A DNA stretch of 64,000 nt from Paenarthrobacter ilicis (GTDB lineage Bacteria; Actinomycetota; Actinomycetes; Actinomycetales; Micrococcaceae). The position numbers were made by a program, and so were the translations under genes. Location of the stretch: positions 1,922,001-1,986,000 of the forward strand of contig NZ_JAFBCD010000001.1 of NCBI RefSeq assembly GCF_016907545.1, in the 5' to 3' direction. A model generated the notes under the pieces. The model saw only the letters and a program-made list of their open reading frames with translations. It searched no databases and was not told the DNA's origin. The first letter of the stretch is position 1. Each line of letters begins with the position of its first letter. This document shows positions 50,516-58,937 of the stretch, piece after piece.

Positions 50516-53049
50516 CAGAGCCTGTTGACGTCCGTTACGCGGACCACGGCGGTGCCGGATTCATCGGAGGCCGCAAGGTCCACCTCGGCCGAAATACCCC
50601 AGTCGTGGTTGCCGGCCGGATCATCAAAGATTTGACGCACCTTCCACGCTCCAGGTTCTTCAGTGATGATCAGCAGGCCGGGGCCGCGCGCATCCGGCCC
50701 CGTACCGATGTCGTCATGCTCGTCGAAATAATCATCCAGCACGTCCTCCCAGCGGCCGGCATCCCAACCGGCATCCGAGTCCAGCTCGCCCAGTGCGGCT
50801 GAGTCCTCGTCCGCGAAGAGTTCCACTCTCCGGAACATCTCGTTCCGGACCATCACCCGGAAGGCGCGGATGTTGGACGTCAAGGAAGGGGGCGGGGGCG
50901 GCGGTGCATCATGCGGGGTGGGAGTGAGCCCGGAGGTCAGTTCCTCCCATTCGTCCAGCAAGCTGGAATCAACCTGGCGCACCAGTTCGCCCAGCCAGGC
51001 AATCAGGTCCTCCAGGTCCTCACGCAGCGAATCCTGTGGAACGGTCTGGCGAAGCGCCCGGAAACCGTCGGCCAGGTAGCGCAGCACGATTCCCTCGGAG
51101 CGGGCCAGGCCGTAGAACTGCACAAACTCGCCAAAGTTCATGGCGCGCTCATACATGTCCCGAACAATCGATTTCGGTGCAAGTTCGAAGTCGCCGACCC
51201 ACGGTGCGGCCTTGCGGTAAACCTCGAAGGCTTCACCGAGAATCTCTGCCAGCGGCATGGGGTAGGTGACCTCGTCCAACATCGCCATGCGCTGTTCGTA
51301 CTCGATCCCGTCAGCCTTCATGGCGGCGACCGCCTCACCGCGTGCTTTTTTCTGCTGGGCGGAGAGAATTTGGCGTGGCTTCTCAAGGGTGGACTCGATC
51401 ACCGAGACGACATCCAGGGCATAGGACGGCGACTCCGGATCCAGCAACTCCAATGCAGCCAGGGCGAAGGGGGAAAGCGGCTGGTTCAGGGCAAAGTTTG
51501 CTTGCAGGTGAACGGTCAGGCGTACCGTCCGGCCCTCTGCTTCCTGTTCGTCCGCCGGAATCCTCTCCACAACCCCCGCGGCCAAGAGCTCCCTGTAGAT
51601 ACCCAGGGCCTTTTTCATGAGCCTCAACTGCGCCGGGCGGCTCTCGTGGTTTTCCGTCAGCAAGCGCCGGGTGGCCTGGAACGGATCACCGGGGCGTTCC
51701 ATCAGGTTCAACAGCATGGCGTGGGTGACGGTGAAACTGGACGTCAGCGGTTCGGGGACTGATTCCACCAGTTTGTTGAAGGTGGGTTCCCCCCAGGAGA
51801 CAAAACCTTCGGGTGGCTTCTTCTTGACCACTTGGCGCAGTTTCTTCTGGTCGTCACCGAATTTTGCGGTGGCCTTCGCCATGGCTTTGGTATTTTCCAC
51901 AACGTGATCGGGCGCTTGGACCACCACGGTACCGGCGGTGTCGTAACCGGCACGTCCGGCACGTCCGGCAATCTGGTGAAACTCACGCGAGTTCAAAGAC
52001 CGGGTGCGTACGCCGTCGTACTTGCTCAAGGCAGTCAGCAAAACGGTGCGGATAGGCACGTTGATGCCGACGCCCAGGGTGTCCGTTCCACAAATGACCT
52101 TGAGGAGCCCGGCCTGGGCCAGCTGCTCCACCAGGCGGCGGTACTTGGGCAGCATCCCGGCGTGGTGGACGCCTATGCCATGGCGGACAAGCCTGTTGAG
52201 GGTCTTCCCAAACCCTGCAGCAAACCTGAACCCGGCAATCAGTTCGGCAATGCGGTCCTTCTCCTCACGGCTGCACATGTTGATGCTCATGAGGTTCTGG
52301 GCGCGCTCGATTGCTTCGGCCTGGCTGAAGTGCACCACATAAACGGGAACCTGTTTGGTGGAGAGCAGTTCCTCCAGCGATTCATGGACCGGGGTCAGGT
52401 GGTAGTAGTAGTGCAGCGGGATGGGGCGTTCAGCAGAGCTGACGGTGGTGGTGGTCCGTCCTGTCAGTTCGCTCAAACCGGTCTCGAAGCGGCTGACGTC
52501 GCCCAGGGTTGCAGACATGAGGAGGAATTGGGCCTGCGGCAGTTCCAACAGCGGCACCTGCCAGGCCCACCCGCGCTGGGGATCGGAATAGAAGTGGAAT
52601 TCATCCATCACCACAGAGCCCAGTTCAGCATCCGGACCCTCCCTGAGGGCGATGTTGGCAAGAATCTCCGCAGTGCAGCAAATAATGGGAGCATCCTGGT
52701 TGACACCCGAATCGCCCGTGATCATGCCGACGTTTTCAGCACCAAAAATATCGCAGAGTGCAAAGAATTTCTCTGACACCAGCGCCTTGATGGGGGCCGT
52801 GTAGTAGCTCCGCACACCCCTGGACATGGCCTCAAAATGGGCAGCGATGGCCACCATGGACTTACCGGAACCTGTGGGGGTGGCAAGGATGACGTTGGCG
52901 CCGGAGGCGAGTTCCATGATGGCTTCGTCCTGCGCCGGGTACAACTGCAGGCCGCGGCTCTCTGTCCACTCCACAAACCGTGTGTAGATTTCGTCCGGGT
53001 CAAGGGGGCCGGTGGCGGTGGAACCGGGGAGCTGATCAAGAAGTCTCAT
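50515..53049 (-). CDS. Ski2/HelY-like DEAD/DEAH-box RNA helicase
   Basis: 844 residues. Motifs: Q-region QLYPAQDEAIMEL, Walker A ATPTGSGKS, TAPIKALVSEKF, VVMDEFHFYSD (DEFH box), LMSATLGD, VHHAGMLPKYRRLVEQL, VICGTDTLGVGINVPIRTVLLTAL and HQIAGRAGRAGYD. The C-terminal 350 residues contain a DUF3516-type region with a poly-Pro stretch (PPPPPPS). Function in RNA turnover is inferred from the family. ATG 53049 follows TAAGCT by 8 nt; a methyltransferase gene diverges 70 bp away. Confidence 0.92.
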   Translation of the reverse strand: MRLLDQLPGSTATGPLDPDEIYTRFVEWTESRGLQLYPAQDEAIMELASGANVILATPTGSGKSMVAIAAHFEAMSRGVRSYYTAPIKALVSEKFFALCDIFGAENVGMITGDSGVNQDAPIICCTAEILANIALREGPDAELGSVVMDEFHFYSDPQRGWAWQVPLLELPQAQFLLMSATLGDVSRFETGLSELTGRTTTTVSSAERPIPLHYYYHLTPVHESLEELLSTKQVPVYVVHFSQAEAIERAQNLMSINMCSREEKDRIAELIAGFRFAAGFGKTLNRLVRHGIGVHHAGMLPKYRRLVEQLAQAGLLKVICGTDTLGVGINVPIRTVLLTALSKYDGVRTRSLNSREFHQIAGRAGRAGYDTAGTVVVQAPDHVVENTKAMAKATAKFGDDQKKLRQVVKKKPPEGFVSWGEPTFNKLVESVPEPLTSSFTVTHAMLLNLMERPGDPFQATRRLLTENHESRPAQLRLMKKALGIYRELLAAGVVERIPADEQEAEGRTVRLTVHLQANFALNQPLSPFALAALELLDPESPSYALDVVSVIESTLEKPRQILSAQQKKARGEAVAAMKADGIEYEQRMAMLDEVTYPMPLAEILGEAFEVYRKAAPWVGDFELAPKSIVRDMYERAMNFGEFVQFYGLARSEGIVLRYLADGFRALRQTVPQDSLREDLEDLIAWLGELVRQVDSSLLDEWEELTSGLTPTPHDAPPPPPPSLTSNIRAFRVMVRNEMFRRVELFADEDSAALGELDSDAGWDAGRWEDVLDDYFDEHDDIGTGPDARGPGLLIITEEPGAWKVRQIFDDPAGNHDWGISAEVDLAASDESGTAVVRVTDVNRL

Positions 53050-53118
53050 TGGTTTCCAGCTTAGTGCCCGGACGGTTAGGCTCGGCCCAGCAGTCACGCC
53101 GAGTGCCAGGAGGCTTTT

Positions 53119-53895
53119 GTGAAGTGGGACCCCAGCAAGTACGCAGAGTTCGGTAACCATCGGGACCGGCCATTTCATGACCTGGTGGCAAGGGTGCAGG
53201 CCACCAGTCCGGGCAAGGTAGTTGACCTCGGCTGCGGCCCGGGAAACCTGACGGCGACGCTTACGGAACGTTGGCCGGAAGCCAGGGTTGTGGGTCTCGA
53301 TTCCTCGGAGGAGATGCTCCGCAAAGCGGGACCGATTGCGGACGGGAACAGCCACCTGGAGTTCCTGCAGGCGGACATTGCCGGCTGGCATCCGGAGGCG
53401 GATACGGACGTCGTGGTGACCAACGCCGCGCTCCAGTGGGTGCCGGGCCATCAAGGGATGCTCAGGACCTGGCTTGAGGCCATGAAACCGGGCGCATGGT
53501 TTGCCCTGCAGGTGCCAGGAAATTTCACCTCGCCTTCCCACGTTTTGATGCGCGAACTTGCTGAATCAGCGCAGTGGTCCGAGCGCCTGAAGGGAGTGCT
53601 CCGGCACGATGGCGCCGTCGGCAGCCCTGCGGACTACTTGGGCATCATGCTCGACGCCGGGTGCACGGCTGACGCTTGGGAGACCACCTACCAGCAGGTG
53701 CTACAGGGGAAGGACCCTGTCCTGCAGTGGGTTCGGGGAACGGGTCTGCGGCCGGTCCTGGACGCACTCACCGCAGAGGACGGGGCTGAGTTTGAGAGTC
53801 AATACGCGGCGCTGCTGCGGGAGGCCTATCCATCCACACCCCACGGCACGGTGTTCCCCTTCAGGCGGATCTTTGCCGTGGCCCGTACCAACTGA
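53119..53895 (+). CDS. tam: trans-aconitate 2-methyltransferase-like SAM methyltransferase
   Basis: 258 residues. YAEFGNHRDRPFHDLVARV at the N terminus and VVDLGCGPGNLTATLTERWPEARVVGLDSSEEML as SAM motifs I and post-I; VVTNAALQWVPGHQGMLRTWLEAMKPGAWFALQVPGNF is characteristic of Tam, which methylates trans-aconitate and so protects aconitase. CAGGAGG lies 5 nt upstream of GTG 53119. Confidence 0.92.
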   Translation: MKWDPSKYAEFGNHRDRPFHDLVARVQATSPGKVVDLGCGPGNLTATLTERWPEARVVGLDSSEEMLRKAGPIADGNSHLEFLQADIAGWHPEADTDVVVTNAALQWVPGHQGMLRTWLEAMKPGAWFALQVPGNFTSPSHVLMRELAESAQWSERLKGVLRHDGAVGSPADYLGIMLDAGCTADAWETTYQQVLQGKDPVLQWVRGTGLRPVLDALTAEDGAEFESQYAALLREAYPSTPHGTVFPFRRIFAVARTN

Positions 53896-53951
53896 AGCCG
53901 GTGAACTGGTCCATGTGCTTCTGTGATCACGTCCCCGGGCGTCGAGTCGCC

Positions 53952-53980
53952 TTGTTCCGCGCCTCCGTCACTGGTCTAAT
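53952..53980 (+). promoter_or_regulatory. promoter of the leaderless uORF–GntR unit
   Basis: TTGTTC (53952-53957) and TCTAAT (53975-53980) are exactly 17 nt apart. Only 7 nt separate the -10 from ATG 53988, so transcription should begin at or next to that ATG. Confidence 0.65.
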
Positions 53981-53987
53981 TCTCGGC

Positions 53988-54050
53988 ATGGACCAAGGAC
54001 GCTTCCCTGCAGGCCGCAACGGCATACCTGATGGCCGGTGCCACCAATGA
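53988..54050 (+). CDS. 20-codon leaderless upstream ORF, translationally coupled to the GntR gene
   Basis: ATG 53988 opens 20 codons (peptide begins MDQGRFPAGR and ends GRCHQ) and stops with TGA at 54048-54050, inside the ATGA overlap with the GntR start ATG 54047. The peptide has no hydrophobic segment and two Gly-Arg repeats. Because the GntR gene has no ribosome binding site, ribosomes finishing this ORF would be its main source. The peptide itself may not matter; a regulatory role is inferred from position. Confidence 0.6.
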   Translation: MDQGRFPAGRNGIPDGRCHQ

Positions 54051-54430
54051 GCCCCGGCGCGGGGGAGTTCCCCGGTTCATGGCGCCCCCATACGGGCAGC
54101 GCAGTTGCGCTGTTTGAACAATTGAGGCTGCGCATCATCGAGCTCGTGGACTCGGGGGCCCTGGCCGTTGGAGCCAAGCTGCCTCCCGTCCGTAATCTGG
54201 CCACCGTATTGGATGTTGCTCCGCACACCGTCGCCAGGGCGTACAAGGAACTTGAAGCGGCCGGGGTGGTGGCCACACGGGGGCGCAACGGAACAGTGGT
54301 GTGTGCTCGTGATGACCGCTGGGGTGCCCTTGCCGATGTAGCAGCCCAGTATGCGGCGGCGGCCAAAGCCCAGGGAGCATCTTTCGCGGAGGCCGTGCAG
54401 CTTTTGGCTGCTGCTTACGATGCCGATTGA
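54047..54430 (+). CDS. small GntR-type regulator (YtrA-like, short C terminus)
   Basis: 127 residues. The winged helix-turn-helix fills residues about 20-90 (ALFEQLRLRIIELVDSGALAVGAKLPPVRNLATVLDVAPHTVARAYKELEAAGVVATRGRNGTVV). The short 35-residue tail, with no ligand domain, is that of YtrA-type regulators, which usually sit in ABC transporter operons; here the next gene is uvrA. ATG 54047 overlaps the stop of a 20-codon upstream ORF and has no Shine-Dalgarno. A perfect palindrome follows at 54431-54442. Confidence 0.85.
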   Translation: MSPGAGEFPGSWRPHTGSAVALFEQLRLRIIELVDSGALAVGAKLPPVRNLATVLDVAPHTVARAYKELEAAGVVATRGRNGTVVCARDDRWGALADVAAQYAAAAKAQGASFAEAVQLLAAAYDAD

Positions 54431-54442
54431 TACCGATCGGTA
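54431..54442. promoter_or_regulatory. perfect 12-bp palindrome between the GntR gene and uvrA
   Basis: TACCGATCGGTA starts right after the GntR stop codon, 53 bp upstream of the uvrA start and 24 bp before the SOS box. It is a possible operator; the binding protein is unknown. Confidence 0.45.
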
Positions 54443-54466
54443 GCATGTGAGGCACACCATGGAAAT

Positions 54467-54489
54467 TCGAAGAAGTTTTCGATTAGCAT
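54467..54489 (+). promoter_or_regulatory. SOS (LexA) box and -10 element of uvrA
   Basis: TCGAAG-AAGT-TTTCGA (54467-54482) matches the actinobacterial LexA consensus TCGAAC-N4-GTTCGA at 10 of 12 fixed positions. TAGCAT (54484-54489) follows at once, then 6 nt to GTG 54496. LexA bound here would fill the promoter spacer and block transcription until DNA damage. Confidence 0.75.
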
Positions 54490-54495
54490 TGGTAG

Positions 54496-57423
54496 GTGCC
54501 CAAAGCCTTAGCTGAAGAAACTGTCATTGATTCCCCGAAGAGCGTAGCGGTGGTTCCTGCCTCAAAGCCTGCCAGGCCGGATCTTTCACGCCTGGTGGTC
54601 AAGGGTGCCCGGGAACACAACCTCCAGAATGTGGACCTGGACCTGCCCCGGGACGCCATGATCGTGTTCACCGGCCTCTCCGGGTCCGGCAAGTCCTCGT
54701 TGGCGTTCGATACGATTTTCGCCGAAGGCCAGCGGCGTTACGTTGAGTCATTGTCGGCCTATGCCCGCCAATTCCTTGGCCAGGTGGACAAGCCCGACGT
54801 CGACTTCATCGAGGGACTCTCACCCGCGGTGTCCATCGACCAGAAGTCCACCAGCAAGAATCCACGGTCAACGGTGGGCACCATCACCGAGATCTATGAC
54901 TACATGAGGCTGTTGTGGGCCCGTGTCGGACGTCCCCATTGCCCCGTATGTGGGGAGCCCATCTCCAAGCAGACCCCCCAGCAGATTGTCGATCAGCTGT
55001 TGGAGCTCCAAGCAGGCACCCGCTTCCAGGTCCTCGCTCCCGTGGTTCGTGGGCGCAAGGGTGAATTCGTCGATCTCTTCAAGGAACTGACAGCCAAAGG
55101 TTACTCACGCGCCCGTGTGGACGGTGAGCTGGTGCAGCTGAGCGAACCTCCCAAGTTGGGCAAGCAGTTCAAGCACACCATCGAAGTTGTGGTTGACCGT
55201 TTGGTGGTCAAGGAGGAAATCAGCCAGCGCCTTACGGATTCCGTGGAGACGGCACTGGGCCTCGCCGAAGGGCGCGTGCTGGTGGAGTTCGTGGACCTGG
55301 ACGCTGACGATCCCGACCGCATCAGGGCGTTCTCGGAACATCTCGCCTGCCCCAATGAGCACCCCCTTGCCATTGATGAGATTGAGCCTCGTTCGTTCTC
55401 CTTCAACAACCCCTTTGGTGCTTGCTCCGCCTGCAGTGGCATTGGCACCCGGCTCGAAGTCGATGAGGAATTGATTGTTCCCAATCCCGAGCTTTCCCTG
55501 GGCGAGGGCGCCATTGCCCCGTGGTCGTTGGGCAGTGCAACCACCGAGTACTGGAACCGCCTGCTCGAAGGTTTGTCGCAGGAGCTCGGCTTCTCCATGA
55601 AGACATCCTGGGAAAAGCTTTCCAAGGATGTCCGGAACACCGTTCTCCACGGAAAAGACCACAAGGTCGTAGTCCAGTACCGGAACCGTTTTGGCCGTGA
55701 GCGTAAGTACAGCACTGGATTTGAAGGTGCCATCCAGTACGTTCACCGCAAGCATGGTGAGACGGATTCGGAGTGGGCCCGTGACCGGTACGAAGAGTAC
55801 ATGCGGCAGATCCCGTGCCCCGAGTGCAACGGTGCCCGCCTGAACCCGGCGTCGTTGTCGGTCCTGATCAATGGCAAGTCAATTGCCGCTGTGGCGGCCC
55901 TTCCCATGCGCGAGTGTGCCGAGTTCCTGGGCAGCCTTACCCTGACGCCGAGGGAGGCCCAGATTGCCAATCAGGTACTGAAAGAAATCCAGGCCCGCCT
56001 CACCTTCCTGCTTGACGTCGGGTTGGAGTACCTGAACCTTGAGCGTGCGTCCGGCACGCTATCCGGTGGCGAGGCTCAGCGTATTCGACTGGCCACGCAG
56101 ATCGGCTCGGGACTGGTGGGTGTCCTTTACGTTCTGGACGAACCTTCCATCGGCCTTCACCAGCGCGACAACCGCCGTCTGATCGAGACACTGACCAGGC
56201 TCCGTGACCTCGGGAACACACTGATCGTGGTTGAACACGACGAAGACACCATCCAGGAAGCCGACTGGGTTGTGGATATTGGACCCGGTGCCGGTGAGCA
56301 TGGCGGCAAGGTGGTCCATTCCGGCACCTACAAGGAACTTCTGGCCAACACCGACTCACTGACTGGCGACTACTTGTCCGGCCGCCGGGCCATCGACGTG
56401 CCCAAGAAGCGCCGCAAGTACGACAAAAAGCGTGAGCTGAAGGTTGTTGGTGCCCGCGAGAACAACCTGAACAACGTGGACGCCACCTTCCCGCTGGGTC
56501 TCCTGACGGCCGTCACCGGTGTCAGCGGCTCCGGCAAGTCCACACTGGTCAACGAGATCCTCTACAAAGTGCTGGCCAACAAGCTCAATGGCGCCAAGCA
56601 GGTTGCAGGACGCCACAAGACGATTACCGGACTTGAGCACCTGGACAAGGTTGTTCACGTGGACCAGAGCCCCATCGGGCGTACGCCGCGGTCAAACCCC
56701 GCAACGTACACGGGAGTGTTTGACAACATCCGCAAGTTGTTTGCAGAAACCACGGAAGCCAAAGTGCGCGGATACCTGCCGGGCAGGTTCTCGTTCAACG
56801 TCAAGGGTGGGCGCTGCGAAGCCTGCTCGGGTGACGGCACGCTGAAGATCGAGATGAACTTCCTGCCGGACGTTTACGTTCCTTGCGAGGTCTGCCATGG
56901 GGCGCGCTACAACCGCGAGACCCTGGAAGTGCACTACAAGGGCAAGACCATCGCCGACGTCCTCAACATGCCGATCGAGGAAGGCGCGGAATTCTTCGCC
57001 GCGTTTACGCCAATCGCGCGGCACTTGAAGACGCTGGTGGACGTTGGCCTGGGTTACGTTCGCTTGGGGCAGCCGGCCACCACGCTGTCCGGTGGCGAAG
57101 CCCAACGCGTGAAGTTGGCTGCTGAACTGCAGAAGCGCTCCAACGGACGCAGCATCTACGTCCTGGACGAGCCCACCACTGGTCTGCACTTTGAAGACAT
57201 CCGCAAGCTGCTCATGGTTCTCCAAGGCTTGGTGGACAAAGGCAACACCGTCATCACCATTGAACATAATCTCGATGTCATCAAGTCTGCGGACTGGATC
57301 GTCGATCTTGGTCCCAATGGTGGTTCAGGCGGTGGGCGGATCATCGCCACCGGCACGCCTGAGCAAGTTGCCAAATCCAAGGAGAGCCACACGGCAACCT
57401 TCCTGGCTGAGATTCTGGGTTAG
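54496..57423 (+). CDS. uvrA: UvrABC system protein A
   Basis: 975 residues, full length. Two ABC modules: Walker [38 protein letters not shown] and [15 protein letters not shown]; two signature/Walker B pairs ([38 protein letters not shown] and [39 protein letters not shown]). Zinc Cys pairs at [24 protein letters not shown] and [16 protein letters not shown]. It detects lesions with UvrB. GTG 54496 has no Shine-Dalgarno; the SOS box and -10 are directly upstream. A hairpin follows at 57434-57466. Confidence 0.98.
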   Translation: MPKALAEETVIDSPKSVAVVPASKPARPDLSRLVVKGAREHNLQNVDLDLPRDAMIVFTGLSGSGKSSLAFDTIFAEGQRRYVESLSAYARQFLGQVDKPDVDFIEGLSPAVSIDQKSTSKNPRSTVGTITEIYDYMRLLWARVGRPHCPVCGEPISKQTPQQIVDQLLELQAGTRFQVLAPVVRGRKGEFVDLFKELTAKGYSRARVDGELVQLSEPPKLGKQFKHTIEVVVDRLVVKEEISQRLTDSVETALGLAEGRVLVEFVDLDADDPDRIRAFSEHLACPNEHPLAIDEIEPRSFSFNNPFGACSACSGIGTRLEVDEELIVPNPELSLGEGAIAPWSLGSATTEYWNRLLEGLSQELGFSMKTSWEKLSKDVRNTVLHGKDHKVVVQYRNRFGRERKYSTGFEGAIQYVHRKHGETDSEWARDRYEEYMRQIPCPECNGARLNPASLSVLINGKSIAAVAALPMRECAEFLGSLTLTPREAQIANQVLKEIQARLTFLLDVGLEYLNLERASGTLSGGEAQRIRLATQIGSGLVGVLYVLDEPSIGLHQRDNRRLIETLTRLRDLGNTLIVVEHDEDTIQEADWVVDIGPGAGEHGGKVVHSGTYKELLANTDSLTGDYLSGRRAIDVPKKRRKYDKKRELKVVGARENNLNNVDATFPLGLLTAVTGVSGSGKSTLVNEILYKVLANKLNGAKQVAGRHKTITGLEHLDKVVHVDQSPIGRTPRSNPATYTGVFDNIRKLFAETTEAKVRGYLPGRFSFNVKGGRCEACSGDGTLKIEMNFLPDVYVPCEVCHGARYNRETLEVHYKGKTIADVLNMPIEEGAEFFAAFTPIARHLKTLVDVGLGYVRLGQPATTLSGGEAQRVKLAAELQKRSNGRSIYVLDEPTTGLHFEDIRKLLMVLQGLVDKGNTVITIEHNLDVIKSADWIVDLGPNGGSGGGRIIATGTPEQVAKSKESHTATFLAEILG

Positions 57424-57433
57424 AAGTATTCCG

Positions 57434-57466
57434 GTAGCGGCATGCGAGTTTCAGGCATGCCGCTAC
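57434..57466 (+). terminator. 12-bp perfect hairpin after uvrA
   Basis: GTAGCGGCATGC (57434-57445) pairs with GCATGCCGCTAC (57455-57466), loop of 9 nt, without a U-tract. It lies 11 nt after the uvrA stop and 18 nt before the next start codon. It could end transcription in the U-less way proposed for actinobacteria. Confidence 0.65.
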
Positions 57467-57484
57467 TCGTGAGAAACTAACCCG

Positions 57485-58201
57485 GTGACTCAAACAAAGG
57501 TGCCTGTAATCTTCGACCTGGACGGCACCCTTGTCGATCCCGCAGGCGGAATTACCGGTGGAATCTCGGCCGCGCTCACGGAAATGGGGTTGCCTGTACC
57601 CGAGCAAGCGGTACTGAACTCCATGGTGGGCCCCAAACTCAGCGATTCCTTGGTGCATCTTGCCGGCGTGCCTGAGGGTTTGGTGGATGAGGCCATCGGC
57701 CGATATCGCATCCATTACAAGGAGAGCGGAATTGCCCAGAGCAAGCTCTATCCGGGGATCAGGGAACTTTTGCAGGCTTTCACAGACTCAGGGCGCCCTA
57801 TAGCGGTGGCCACCCAAAAACCACAGTCCATTGCACACCTCGTTCTTGACCACCACGGGATTTCGGACTTCTTTTCCGCCATCCGAGGAGCGGCTGATGA
57901 CGAGTCGCTGGGAGCCAATACTGCATCCGGCAAGGTCGCCATTGTTGCGGCTGCGCTTGCAGACCTGGGAACGCATTCCGCCGTGATGGTGGGGGACCGG
58001 CACCAGGATGTTGCCGGTGCTGCCGCCAATGGACTGGACTGCATAGGAGTCCGGTGGGGATTCGCCTTCGCGGGTGAACTTGAAGAAGCAGGGGCAGTGG
58101 CAGTGGTGGAAACCGCGGACCAGCTGCACAGCAAAATTAAAGAACTTGACGCTGTTTCTGTGGCGTCCCTGAGCGAGGTACATAACGATGGCAGTCTTTG
58201 A
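57485..58201 (+). CDS. HAD-family phosphatase, phosphoglycolate phosphatase-like
   Basis: 238 residues. Motif I FDLDGTLVDPAGG, motif II VATQKP (T), motif III Lys in the ANTASGKVAIV region, and motif IV VMVGDRHQDVAGAAANGL. A helical cap follows motif I, as in Gph and PpaX. Likely clears 2-phosphoglycolate or a similar phosphate ester; relatives include tyrosine-phosphatase-annotated proteins. GTG 57485 follows GAAACT by 6 nt. It overlaps plsC by 14 bp. Confidence 0.9.
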   Translation: MTQTKVPVIFDLDGTLVDPAGGITGGISAALTEMGLPVPEQAVLNSMVGPKLSDSLVHLAGVPEGLVDEAIGRYRIHYKESGIAQSKLYPGIRELLQAFTDSGRPIAVATQKPQSIAHLVLDHHGISDFFSAIRGAADDESLGANTASGKVAIVAAALADLGTHSAVMVGDRHQDVAGAAANGLDCIGVRWGFAFAGELEEAGAVAVVETADQLHSKIKELDAVSVASLSEVHNDGSL

Positions 58202-58856
58202 TGCGATCCGGTGGACCACACGGGGACTGATCTCCTCTACGTGCCGGCCCACCGTCATAGGTCTGGAGAACGTTCCCAAGGACGGTCCGTTCATTGTGGC
58301 CCCCAATCATCTTTCCTTCCTGGACAGCGTCATAGTCCAGGCACTCATGCCGCGCCCTGTGGCCTTCTTCGCCAAGGCGGAGTACTTCACCACCAAGGGC
58401 GTCAAGGGCGCTGTCATGAAATCCTTCTTTGAAGCGGTGGGTTCCATCCCTGTGGAACGTGGCGAGCAGGCGGCCAGTGTGCAGGCGCTGAAGACGTTGC
58501 TGGACATTCTCGAATCCGGCAAGGGTATTGGCATCTACCCTGAAGGCACTCGTTCAAGGGACGGGATTCTTTACAGGGGCCGGACTGGCGTGGGTTGGCT
58601 TGCGCTCACCACCGGAGCGCCTGTGATCCCGGTGGGCTTGATCGGTACGGAAAAGCTCCAGCCGGCTGACAAGAACGCAGTGCGCCCCCAGCACTTCACC
58701 ATGAAGGTTGGCGAACCGTTGTACTTCGATAAGACCGGGCCGGACCATTCCCTCCCCGCACGCCGTGAAGTGACGGACAAAATCATGGATGCCATTGCTG
58801 TCCTCAGCGGCCAGGAACGCTCCACGAGCTACAACCAGAGCAAGTCAGTCGACTAA
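58188..58856 (+). CDS. plsC: 1-acyl-sn-glycerol-3-phosphate acyltransferase
   Basis: 222 residues. The HX4D catalytic motif is in APNHLSFLDSVIV, the glycerol-phosphate site in YPEGTRSRDG, and GAPVIPVGLIGTEKL is the fourth block. It transfers an acyl chain to lysophosphatidic acid at the inner membrane face. Its start lies inside the upstream phosphatase gene, so translation is coupled. Confidence 0.93.
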   Translation: MAVFDAIRWTTRGLISSTCRPTVIGLENVPKDGPFIVAPNHLSFLDSVIVQALMPRPVAFFAKAEYFTTKGVKGAVMKSFFEAVGSIPVERGEQAASVQALKTLLDILESGKGIGIYPEGTRSRDGILYRGRTGVGWLALTTGAPVIPVGLIGTEKLQPADKNAVRPQHFTMKVGEPLYFDKTGPDHSLPARREVTDKIMDAIAVLSGQERSTSYNQSKSVD

Positions 58857-58937
58857 ACACGCAAGGCTGCCTGCCCGCGCCGTGGAAAGCACAGCCCCGT
58901 GGCATAAGGTGTCGGTCCGGTTCACTAGACTGGAAGC

